Below are positions 1-4,925 of a stretch of DNA of 12,473 nt, piece by piece. A program made the translations under genes and the position numbers. The stretch is taken from positions 1-12,473 of the forward strand of contig JAQCBM010000026.1 of NCBI GenBank assembly GCA_027729865.1, in the 5' to 3' direction. The DNA comes from Actinomycetota bacterium. Lineage in GTDB: Bacteria > Actinomycetota > Actinomycetes > S36-B12. How positions within the stretch are numbered: position 1 is the first letter of the stretch; every line of letters begins with the position of its first letter. The notes below the pieces were generated by a model, which was not told where the DNA came from, did no database searches, and worked only from the letters and a program-made list of their open reading frames with translations.

Positions 1-13
1 CGTAAGCGGCGGC

Positions 14-53
14 GCTAGACCAATCTAGCCGTAAAGAATCACTTCATTAGGTC
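14..53 (+). promoter_or_regulatory. Inverted repeat and possible -10 before the glycosyltransferase gene
   Basis: A perfect inverted repeat GCTAGA-CCAA-TCTAGC lies at 14-29 (6-bp arms, 4-bp spacer, centre 21.5). A -10-like TAGGTC at 48-53 begins 12 bases before the ATG at 60. There is no clear Shine-Dalgarno sequence, so leaderless translation is possible. The 6-4-6 architecture equals that of the ACCGTG-N4-CACGGT sites further along, but the arm sequence is different. It could be an operator for another regulator, or the 3' hairpin of a gene lying before the window; no T-tract follows it, which argues against a simple terminator. Confidence 0.3.
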
Positions 54-59
54 TGAATC

Positions 60-1520
60 ATGAGCGATCCTCGCCTCGCCCTGGCCAATTACGTCAACTT
101 CTTCGACGCGGGTCGTACTGTCCTAGGTGGAACCCCGCGTCGACTATCCCGACTCGGCAAGCCGACTCAGGATTTGATGTTGCGTTTGCGCCATGGAGGA
201 CCTAACGGGGTGCTACTGCGCTCCCAATCCGAGTTGTCCATTGCACAAGTGCTCATCGACCGCGGTCTCGCACACCCCCTTCCCCCTGATCCTGAGCTGG
301 ACTATCAGCCTGAACCTGACCTAACGGCCGATACCACCGACGTTGAAATTGTCATTCCCACTCGCGATCGCGTTGCGCAAGTGGAGCGTCTGTTGGCCAG
401 TTTGGATCGCCCCGGAGTGGTCGTGGTCGACGACGCCTCCGATCGTGGAGAGGAGTTAGCAGCGGTTGTCCAGCGACACCGCGGTCGACTCGTGCGGCAC
501 AGCGTCAATACCGGTCCGGCGGGCGCACGCAACACCGGCATCCGAAACACTAAAGCGCCCTTTATTGCATTCTTGGATTCTGATTGCGTTGCGTCACCAG
601 ACTGGCCGACGTCGATTCTCTTCCACTTCGAAGACCCCCGCGTCGCGATGGTCGCCTCCAGGGTTCTCCATCGGGGGACGACCCCCACACCTGATGCGAT
701 CATCGATCGCCTGATCGATGATTACGAAACCTGCCACGGGGCCCTCGATGCGGGTCCGGATCCCGGCACTGTCGGACCCACATCATCGATACTCAACGCA
801 CCCTCGGCTGCGATTGTGCTGCGCCGCTCAGCGGTTGAGCATCTCACTTTCGACGAAGACCTGCGCATCGGCGAAGACCTCGACTTGGTTTGGCGGCTGT
901 GCGCTTCGGGGTGGGTGATCCGCCATGAGCCGAGCACCATAGTCGAACACGAATCGATAACCCACTTTACGGATTGGATTCACCGGCGATACGAATACGG
1001 GACCTTCGCGGGCCCGATCGACAAGCGCCACCCGGGAAAGGTAAATCTGACCATCGAGTGGTGGGCACTCCTCATGGCCGCACTCTTTGTGGCAGGGCAT
1101 CCCGCTCTGGCAGTATCGGTGGGTGCTTCCCGTCTTGCTCGCAGGTGGTGGTCCATCCGGTCGGTGCCCGATGCTGCAGTAATCGCCACCACCATCACTG
1201 GTCAGGAGATCAGCCAAGAGTGGCAAGACTTGTCCCTTACGTTGCGGAGTGTCCTGTGGCCGGTCGGCGCCACGGTGGTCCTGGGCTCTGCCATATCCCC
1301 CGCAGCACGGCGAGCCAGCATGATCGTTCTTGCACCCATCGCGTGGGAGCTGATCACCCATCGCCCGCGCAAGTCCGCTCTCGCCCACACCCTGCTAGGA
1401 GCGCTGCGTGAAGCGGCCACCGGGACTGGGGTCGCAGTGAGTCTGGCGCGATCGCGACGTTTTGGGGCGTTTCTCCCGCGAGTCCGACTTCCCACCTTCA
1501 CCACCGTGTTTTCACGGTAG
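60..1520 (+). CDS. MftF-like family 2 glycosyltransferase
   Basis: A 486-residue protein. Residues about 10-75 form a small domain (VLGGTPRRLSRL at 21-32, then a helix ending near RGLAHP at 68-73) like the N-terminal part of the mycofactocin glycosyltransferase MftF; it may be a winged-helix peptide-binding fold of the PqqD type, which is inference. The GT-A catalytic domain spans about 95-315: VIPTRDR at 98-104, VVVVDDAS at 120-127, the metal-binding D-S-D at 173-175, and GEDLDLVWRL at 271-280 with the acidic pair that normally supplies the catalytic base. The C-terminal third has hydrophobic segments near 333-356 and 398-430, suggesting membrane association. The family transfers sugars from nucleotide donors; in mycofactocin biosynthesis MftF adds glucose units to the peptide-derived redox cofactor. 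No MftA-like precursor is visible here; the peptide genes that follow are of a different kind, so the substrate may be one of those peptides (inference). The final codons also contain the operator of the next gene. Family assignment is firm; substrate is unknown. Confidence 0.85.
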   Translation: MSDPRLALANYVNFFDAGRTVLGGTPRRLSRLGKPTQDLMLRLRHGGPNGVLLRSQSELSIAQVLIDRGLAHPLPPDPELDYQPEPDLTADTTDVEIVIPTRDRVAQVERLLASLDRPGVVVVDDASDRGEELAAVVQRHRGRLVRHSVNTGPAGARNTGIRNTKAPFIAFLDSDCVASPDWPTSILFHFEDPRVAMVASRVLHRGTTPTPDAIIDRLIDDYETCHGALDAGPDPGTVGPTSSILNAPSAAIVLRRSAVEHLTFDEDLRIGEDLDLVWRLCASGWVIRHEPSTIVEHESITHFTDWIHRRYEYGTFAGPIDKRHPGKVNLTIEWWALLMAALFVAGHPALAVSVGASRLARRWWSIRSVPDAAVIATTITGQEISQEWQDLSLTLRSVLWPVGATVVLGSAISPAARRASMIVLAPIAWELITHRPRKSALAHTLLGALREAATGTGVAVSLARSRRFGAFLPRVRLPTFTTVFSR

Positions 1521-1546
1521 GCGCAGTTTTGTCGAAAAGTTAACCT
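1503..1546 (+). promoter_or_regulatory. Palindromic operator and -10 of the glycine-rich precursor
   Basis: The palindrome ACCGTG-TTTT-CACGGT occupies 1503-1518 and lies inside the last five codons of the glycosyltransferase gene. A -10-like hexamer TAACCT lies at 1541-1546, 30.5 bases from the palindrome centre, and the ATG at 1553 begins 12 bases after the hexamer start. No Shine-Dalgarno sequence precedes the ATG, so transcription probably starts at or next to the ATG. The palindrome centre is at -42.5 relative to the A of the ATG, and no -35 hexamer is evident, which suggests a class II activator site. Confidence 0.65.
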
Positions 1547-1552
1547 CAAGTC

Positions 1553-1663
1553 ATGAATCCTGAAGAGATGGACGCAAAGGACGTACCCGACGTCACCGAC
1601 GAAGAACTGGACAGTGTTGTTGGCGGGGGTGATTTCGGAACGGGGGGCGGAGGCGGCTGCTGA
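1553..1663 (+). CDS. Double-glycine leader peptide precursor with glycine-rich core
   Basis: A 36-residue ORF read directly from the bases. Residues 1-25 form an acidic leader that ends in TDEELDSVVGG (15-25), a classic double-glycine export or processing motif. The predicted core GDFGTGGGGGC is short, very glycine-rich and ends in Cys, the only Cys in the peptide. Such leaders direct small peptides to ABC exporters of the kind encoded from 5326 onwards. Two other intact ORFs (2121-2258 minus and 2486-2629 plus) have the same leader signature, and a dead copy follows at 1751. The gene lies 32 bases after the glycosyltransferase stop codon with its own promoter and appears leaderless. Function (bacteriocin, signal or modified natural product) is not determined by the sequence. 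Confidence 0.75.
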   Translation: MNPEEMDAKDVPDVTDEELDSVVGGGDFGTGGGGGC

Positions 1664-1700
1664 ACTTTAGCTCCCGCGAGTCCGACTTCCCACCTTCACC

Positions 1701-1744
1701 ACCGAGTCTTTTCACGGCAGGTTCATTCGTGATGTCGTTAAAGT
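1701..1744 (+). promoter_or_regulatory. Decayed copy of the operator and promoter
   Basis: This is the duplicate of the 1503-1546 promoter. The left arm reads ACCGAG (1701-1706), the right arm CACGGC (1713-1718), and the spacer has grown from 4 to 6 bases, so symmetry is broken at two positions. A -10-like TAAAGT remains at 1739-1744, 12 bases before the ATG at 1751. It is probably weakened or inactive, consistent with the nonsense mutation in the gene behind it. Confidence 0.5.
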
Positions 1745-1750
1745 AATGTC

Positions 1751-1843
1751 ATGGATCCTGAAGAGATGGAGGCAAAGGACGTACCCGACGTCACCGGCTA
1801 AGAACTGATCGGTGTTGTTGGCGGGACTGATTACAAACCTTGA
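1751..1843 (+). pseudogene. Nonsense-disrupted copy of the double-glycine precursor
   Basis: The copy is 198 bases downstream of the intact precursor start. Codons 1-16 match its leader almost completely (MDPEEMEAKDVPDVTG against MNPEEMDAKDVPDVTD). Codon 17 is TAA at 1799-1801, where the parent has Glu. Reading on in frame gives ELIGVVGG and then a four-to-five residue core TDYKP before TGA at 1841-1843. The double glycine and the D-(F/Y) that follows it survive, so this is a recently inactivated paralogue with a different core. Operator decay upstream supports loss of function. Confidence 0.75.
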
Positions 1844-1987
1844 GCAAGTTGGGGCGCGACCCGCAGGCCGCACTAGGGCAATCTCCACTACCTCACAAAA
1901 ACCACAATCCCCTGAAGTGTGCACCTGCCCCAAACCCAACTGACTCCCAATCAGACCGGACCGAAAACAGGGGGCAGGCCATTCGTA

Positions 1988-2068
1988 CAACGGGCAGCCA
2001 CTTTTCCAACAACACCACGACGCGTCGATTTATTGAAGTCAACCACCGTGGTTTCACGGTGATCGGGC
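1988..2068 (+). repeat. 81-bp direct repeat, copy A
   Basis: The segment matches 2302-2382 with an offset of exactly 314 bases and only scattered substitutions. It contains the tract TTTTCCAACAACACCACGA, then the operator palindrome at 2044-2061, and ends in GGTGATCGGG. Sequence on either side of the two copies is not similar, so only this promoter-proximal block was duplicated or retained. Confidence 0.8.
2044..2061 (+). promoter_or_regulatory. Orphan operator palindrome
   Basis: CACCGTGGTTTCACGGTG is a perfect copy of the locus operator, identical to that at 2358-2375. The position where other sites have TANNNT (2083-2088) reads TACCCG here, and no start codon follows at a useful distance on the plus strand. 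On the minus strand no gene follows either. It may be a leftover of the 81-bp duplication or a decoy binding site. Confidence 0.5.
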
Positions 2069-2120
2069 TTGCCAGGACGGACTACCCGAGGACTGCGCCC
2101 ACGCGGCCTTGACGGTGCAA

Positions 2121-2258
2121 TCAGGGCCCTACCTGGCAGGTTTGGGGCTCGTTCGGAGTGGCCGCTGATATCCCCCCGGCGAGGCTCTCCAGCTCCTCAT
2201 CGGTGAGGTCTGCTTCCTGGGGAGTGTGCTGCACAGGGGTTTGCTGTGAGTCGGGCAT
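2121..2258 (-). CDS. Double-glycine leader peptide precursor (minus strand)
   Basis: A 45-residue ORF on the minus strand starting at 2258. The start is chosen because GGAG lies about six bases before the ATG and because a short leader is typical; the same frame is open much further upstream, but that extension has no family resemblance. The leader ends in LTDEELESLAGG (18-29), matching the TDEELDSVVGG of the precursor at 1553. The predicted core ISAATPNEPQTCQVGP has a single Cys five residues from the end and several Thr, Ser and Pro. It is divergent from the precursor at 2486, with an operator palindrome at 2358-2375 between them. It is likely exported by the ABC system of this locus (inference). 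Its product class is unknown. Confidence 0.7.
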   Translation of the reverse strand: MPDSQQTPVQHTPQEADLTDEELESLAGGISAATPNEPQTCQVGP

Positions 2259-2301
2259 TTCTCGCTCCAGTCTCCTATCGTCAGCGTGTACATCGTTTGT
2301 C

Positions 2302-2382
2302 CAACGGGCTGTCACTTTTCCAACAACACCACGATGCGTGGATCTATCGAATTCAACCACCGTGGTTTCACGGTGATCGGGA
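2302..2382 (+). repeat. 81-bp direct repeat, copy B
   Basis: Second copy of the block at 1988-2068, offset 314 bases. It contains the operator at 2358-2375. Unlike copy A, it is followed by a good -10 hexamer on the plus strand, so this copy is the better candidate for a working promoter. Confidence 0.8.
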
Positions 2383-2402
2383 CTTCTAAGTCGAAATAGT
2401 CT
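2358..2402 (+). promoter_or_regulatory. Operator and -10 before the plus-strand precursor
   Basis: The palindrome CACCGTGGTTTCACGGTG (2358-2375) is followed by TAGTCT at 2397-2402, 30.5 bases from its centre; the export operon promoter has the same hexamer at the same distance. Transcription would begin near 2409, giving an untranslated leader of about 77 bases before the GTG at 2486. On the minus strand the mirror position reads CATCGT (2336-2331), a poor -10, so activation of the divergent precursor from the same site is possible but weakly supported. Confidence 0.55.
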
Positions 2403-2485
2403 CTGGTTACCAAAAACCGATTGTTGACCGAAGGACACGGACACGGCTATCGCATCACAAGGCCCGAAGGATCCCGAGACGGCTC

Positions 2486-2629
2486 GTGAGTCGACACCCA
2501 AGGAAGCCGACCGAAGAGTCGCCCGTCCCAAGTAGTACCGATCTGGATGACGCGGAACTGGAGAGTGTTTCCGGTGGCGCATCCTTCTATCAGAATGGTC
2601 AGCTCTCGGGCCACTCGTGTATCGGATAA
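2486..2629 (+). CDS. Double-glycine leader peptide precursor with Cys/His core
   Basis: A 47-residue ORF if it starts at the GTG at 2486; no ATG lies in frame upstream and the ribosome binding site is weak, so the start is uncertain. The diagnostic part is clear: DLDDAELESVSGG (19-31) followed by the core ASFYQNGQLSGHSCIG and TAA at 2627-2629. The leader end aligns with those at 1553 and 2121, and again there is one Cys, three residues from the end. The operator and -10 at 2358-2402 point at this gene. A decayed N terminus cannot be excluded. Export by the neighbouring ABC system is inferred. Confidence 0.6.
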   Translation: MSRHPRKPTEESPVPSSTDLDDAELESVSGGASFYQNGQLSGHSCIG

Positions 2630-2857
2630 TCCCGACAATCAACCCTCAAGATTCATTTGACTGACGCGTCAGCCCCGGTCATGGCTGCGCTGGAGATGGC
2701 CTGGTTCACCCGCCAGCACATCTGCCACGGAGCGGTGTTCCAACCGATTGAGACGGTCAGTTCGTTTCCAACGACGTCATCAAGCATTGTGAGCTCGTGG
2801 ACCTGGCCAGGTCTACAGGCCGCCGTCTTAGTGCGGGTGGTTGGTAGGCGGGAGATG
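2630..2857. other. Intergenic stretch with a doubtful minus-strand ORF
   Basis: No convincing gene is present. A 44-codon minus-strand frame (start 2787, stop at 2653) begins MLDDVVGN, which recalls a leader ending such as LDDVVGG with Asn in place of the second Gly. It continues into a Trp-rich stretch (WNTAPWQMCW). It lacks a good ribosome binding site and the acidic leader, so it is at best a precursor relic. Confidence 0.25.
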
Positions 2858-2902
2858 ACCGTGAAAACACGGTGGTCGGGTCTGATTTGGTCGAGATAGT
2901 TT
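2858..2902 (+). promoter_or_regulatory. Operator and -10 of the small ORF/SnoaL-like unit
   Basis: ACCGTGAAAACACGGT at 2858-2873 is a perfect palindrome copy. TAGTTT at 2897-2902 lies 31.5 bases from its centre. Transcription would start near 2908-2909, leaving about 23 bases including a GGAGG before the ATG at 2932. This places the small ORF and the exported protein behind it in the same putative regulon as the peptide precursors. Confidence 0.55.
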
Positions 2903-2931
2903 CGTATCACTAACTATCAAGTGGAGGACAT

Positions 2932-3030
2932 ATGGATGCTCAAGGTTTGTTAGCAGCCCTTACCCCTGCTGTGAGTGGGCGTAGTTGGCTAACGTGTCAT
3001 TTCGTTCACGTAGAAGATCCGTGGGAGTGA
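2932..3030 (+). CDS. Small 32-residue ORF with strong ribosome binding site
   Basis: A good Shine-Dalgarno GGAGG (2923-2927) sits four bases before the ATG. The product starts MDAQGLLAALTPAVSG and ends HVEDPWE, with one Cys and no double-glycine motif or signal peptide. I recognise no family. Its TGA at 3028-3030 lies between the Shine-Dalgarno of the next gene (3023-3027) and its ATG (3037), so translation of the two is probably coupled. It may be a leader peptide that sets translation of the next gene, another secreted or signalling peptide, or a gene remnant. Confidence 0.45.
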   Translation: MDAQGLLAALTPAVSGRSWLTCHFVHVEDPWE

Positions 3031-3036
3031 TAGATC

Positions 3037-3558
3037 ATGCGAATGTTGTTGATAAAAAAGCCAGCAATTGCAGTGGTTTCTCTAATCATGTTTGGCGCGA
3101 GTGTCCTGAGTCCTCAAGTAGCTAGCGCAAGGAGCGAATCGATTTCCAACGCAACCGCAAGGATTTCGATTGAAGCTCGAGGGGAGAAGCTAGCAAACCG
3201 GTTCTTCGAGTTGCTCAAGCAACAGAATGCAAAAGGTTTATCTGCTTTCTTGTCAAAATCCTTTCAAATCCAACGCGCTGACAATACATTTGCTCACAAA
3301 GCGGAGTACATATCTAGCGAACCTAGAGTCGTTGATTACTCCTTGTCAGGTTTTGACGTCACCTCCGCAAAGAATGTCATCGTCGTGCGATACAAGGCTC
3401 AGACTACTGAAACACCAAAAGGGAACCCACTCACTTCAGAGAAGAAACCGCGCATGAGCGTCTTCGTTAAGAATCCAAGAACTGGGAAATGGCAGTTGAC
3501 CGGCCACTCCAATTTTGACGTTTACGTCGGCGCCGGAGATACCCCGACAAGTAACTAA
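3037..3558 (+). CDS. Secreted SnoaL/DUF4440-like (NTF2 fold) protein
   Basis: A 173-residue protein. Residues 1-31 look like a Sec signal peptide: MRMLLIKK, a hydrophobic stretch to about 25, then an A-S-A cleavage site at 29-31. The mature part resembles the NTF2-like DUF4440/SnoaL family in layout: a helix with FFELLKQQNAKGLSAFLS (about 57-74), then strands including FDVTSAKNVIVVRYKA and a C-terminal GKWQLTGHSNF motif (about 150-160). These domains bind small ligands or serve as accessory folds in many contexts, so no reaction can be assigned. GGGAG at 3023-3027, nine bases before the ATG, supports the start. The gene is visibly more AT-rich than its neighbours, suggesting separate acquisition. 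It follows an operator-controlled small ORF, and an IS element sits 21 bases after its stop. An immunity role is conceivable but there is no direct evidence. Confidence 0.7.
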   Translation: MRMLLIKKPAIAVVSLIMFGASVLSPQVASARSESISNATARISIEARGEKLANRFFELLKQQNAKGLSAFLSKSFQIQRADNTFAHKAEYISSEPRVVDYSLSGFDVTSAKNVIVVRYKAQTTETPKGNPLTSEKKPRMSVFVKNPRTGKWQLTGHSNFDVYVGAGDTPTSN

Positions 3559-3579
3559 TCCAGTGGGCAATACCCTAAA

Positions 3580-3605
3580 GGGACTGCTGCATGAGTAGGT
3601 GACAT
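3580..3605 (+). repeat. IS3 left terminal inverted repeat
   Basis: GGGACTGCTGCA, four variable bases, then TAGGTGACAT. The reverse complement of 4840-4865 matches outside the variable centre. Confidence 0.85.
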
Positions 3606-3648
3606 CTGATCTGTGGTGCCGTGGGGTGCCGCTGGAAGGATGTCGACC

Positions 3649-3957
3649 ATGCCGAAGGCTTATCCGAGAGAGTTCCGCGATGATGTCGTGGCGGTGGCCC
3701 AGCGCCGTGAACCTGGAGTGACGATTAAGCAGATCGCCGATGATTTCGGGATCTCCGAAGGCTGCCTGCAGAACTGGCTGCGCCAGGCCGAGATCGAGGC
3801 GGGTAAACGTGTCGGGACCACGGCCGCGGAGTCGGCGGAACTGCGGGAGCTGCGCAAACGTAACCGGTTGTTGGAGCAGGAGAACGAGGTGCTGCGCCGG
3901 GCGGCGGCTTACCTTTCGCAGGCGAATTTGCCGGGAAAAGGCTCTACCCGCTCGTGA
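3649..3957 (+). CDS. IS3-family OrfA (transposase DNA-binding subunit)
   Basis: A 102-residue protein starting at ATG 3649, supported by GGAAGGA (3634-3640) eight bases upstream. Residues about 20-48 (VTIKQIADDFGISEGCLQNW) are the helix-turn-helix that binds the element ends. Residues about 66-92 (ELRELRKRNRLLEQENEVLR) form the heptad leucine zipper for dimerisation. The end overlaps the AAAAG slip site through which OrfA is normally fused to OrfB. OrfA itself looks intact. Confidence 0.88.
   Translation: MPKAYPREFRDDVVAVAQRREPGVTIKQIADDFGISEGCLQNWLRQAEIEAGKRVGTTAAESAELRELRKRNRLLEQENEVLRRAAAYLSQANLPGKGSTRS
3936..3940 (+). other. Programmed -1 frameshift site
   Basis: A-AAA-G within codons GGA AAA GGC of orfA. 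Slipping back one base continues as RLYPLVSELAEDGIPVAVT, the typical start of IS3 OrfB. This is the standard IS3 fusion mechanism. Confidence 0.6.
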
Positions 3958-4833
3958 GCGAGCTGGCCGAGGACGGGATCCCCGTCGCGGTTACACTCGG
4001 GCGTTGCCCTGCGAGTCCGGGTGCTCAAGCTTGCTCGTCAGCCGTATTACCGGTGGCTGACCAACCCCGTTACGACCGCCGAACTGGTGGAGGCGTATCG
4101 GGCGAACGCGTTGTTCGATGCCCACCGCGATGACCCCGAATACGGGCACCGGTTCCTCGTCGATGAGGCCCGTGATGCCGGGCAGCCGATGGCCAGGCGA
4201 ACCGCGTGGCGGATCTGCTCAGCCAATGGGTGGTTCTCGGTGTTCAGTAAGAAGCACCGCGGGAAGAACACCCGCCCGGGCCCGCCGGTGCATGAGGACC
4301 ACGTGGGCCGGGATTTCACCGCCAGCGCCCCGAACGAGTTGTGGTTGGCCGACATCACCGAACATCGCACGATGGAAGGGAAACTTTAGGTGTGTGCGAT
4401 TAAGGATGTGTTCTCCAACCGGATCGTCGGGTATTCCATCGACTCACGGATGAAATCCCGCATCGCCGTCAACGCGCTGAACAACGCGATCGCTAGGCGC
4501 GGGGACGTGGCCGGATGCATCGTGCATACCGACCGCGGATCGCAATTTCGCAGCCGCAAACACATCCGCGCGCTAAGCCGCCACGGCATGGTCGGATCAA
4601 TGGGCCGCGTCGGTGCTGCGGGCGATAACGCCGCCATGGAATCGTTCTTCGCACTGTTGCAAAACAACGTCCTGGACCGGCGCACCTGGACCAACCGCGA
4701 AGACCTACGCATCGCGATCGTCACCTGGATCGAACGCACCTACCACCGACGCCGCAGGCAAGACGGCCTCGGCCGATTGACCCCCATCCAATTCGAGACC
4801 AAGATGACCACACCAGCCACTCAGGCTGCATAA
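3939..4833 (+). pseudogene. IS3-family OrfB transposase, frameshifted and nonsense-disrupted
   Basis: After the -1 slip the frame reads LYPLVSELAEDGIPVAVT and then loses sense. The conserved continuation VLKLARQPYYRW resumes at 4021 in another frame. The gap is explained by about 19 extra bases near 3997-4017. The integrase core follows: LADITEH (first Asp of the DDE triad), then a TAG at 4387-4389 where relatives have a Tyr-like codon between GKL and VCAIKDVF. It then continues in the same frame through HTDRGSQF (second Asp) to NAAMESFFALLQNN (Glu) and a stop at 4831-4833. Two independent lesions make it inactive, although the catalytic residues are all still encoded. Confidence 0.88.
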
Positions 4834-4839
4834 CCGAAC

Positions 4840-4865
4840 ATGTCACCTAACCGTGCAGCAGTCCC
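4840..4865 (-). repeat. IS3 right terminal inverted repeat
   Basis: ATGTCACCTA, four variable bases, then TGCAGCAGTCCC. It mirrors 3580-3605. Confidence 0.85.
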
Positions 4866-4925
4866 GGGCTGGCAACTGATAGGGCTGGGTCTTGCTCAGG
4901 GGCGAAACTGGCTGAAGTCAAGAGC

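Larger units (their letters stand above)
1473..1834 (+). repeat. Tandem duplication of operator plus peptide precursor
   Basis: Two copies lie head to tail with a 198-base offset: about 1473-1636 and about 1671-1834. The first 34 bases (1473-1506 and 1671-1704) are identical and belong, in copy 1, to the last codons of the glycosyltransferase gene. The two start codons (1553 and 1751) keep the 198 offset, as do most leader codons. Copy 2 therefore carries a piece of glycosyltransferase coding sequence that is meaningless there, showing that copy 1 is the source. Divergence is concentrated in the promoter spacer and in the core peptide. Confidence 0.85.
1844..2120. other. Intergenic stretch, no gene recognised
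   Basis: Between the dead precursor and the minus-strand precursor I see no ORF with a recognisable product, start signal or leader motif on either strand. The open frames here lack ribosome binding sites and show no family resemblance. The right part (1988-2068) is one copy of an 81-base direct repeat carrying an operator palindrome, described separately. Confidence 0.5.
3580..4865 (+). mobile_element. IS3-family insertion sequence, disrupted copy
   Basis: About 1286 bases bounded by 26-base imperfect inverted repeats and containing the two-gene IS3 arrangement: orfA with a helix-turn-helix and leucine zipper, then orfB with the DDE integrase core reached by -1 frameshifting at AAAAG. OrfB carries a frame-breaking indel and an in-frame TAG, so this copy should not transpose by itself. 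I see no convincing 3-4 base target duplication at the ends. The element separates the SnoaL-like gene from the stump of a DUF1566-like gene. Confidence 0.9.

Noticed and set aside
828..1388. Long minus-strand open frame inside the glycosyltransferase gene (186 codons), and similar ones at 305-703 and 1202-1549.
   Set aside because: No domain resemblance or ribosome binding site; high-GC codon structure creates such antisense frames opposite a clear gene.
1553..1663. The glycine-rich precursor as a mycofactocin MftA.
   Set aside because: MftA precursors end in a conserved Val-Tyr after Gly-Val-Cys-Gly; this peptide ends in poly-Gly-Cys and has a double-glycine leader.
2259..2642. N-terminal extension of the minus-strand precursor to 173 codons.
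   Set aside because: The extension runs through the operator and through the plus-strand precursor in antisense and has no leader-like character; the ATG at 2258 has a ribosome binding site.
2858..2873. The repeated palindromes could be transcription terminators or REP/MITE-like repeats.
   Set aside because: None is followed by a T-tract, and the copies are aligned with -10 hexamers at fixed distance, as expected for operators. Copies lack longer shared flanks except the 81-bp pair.
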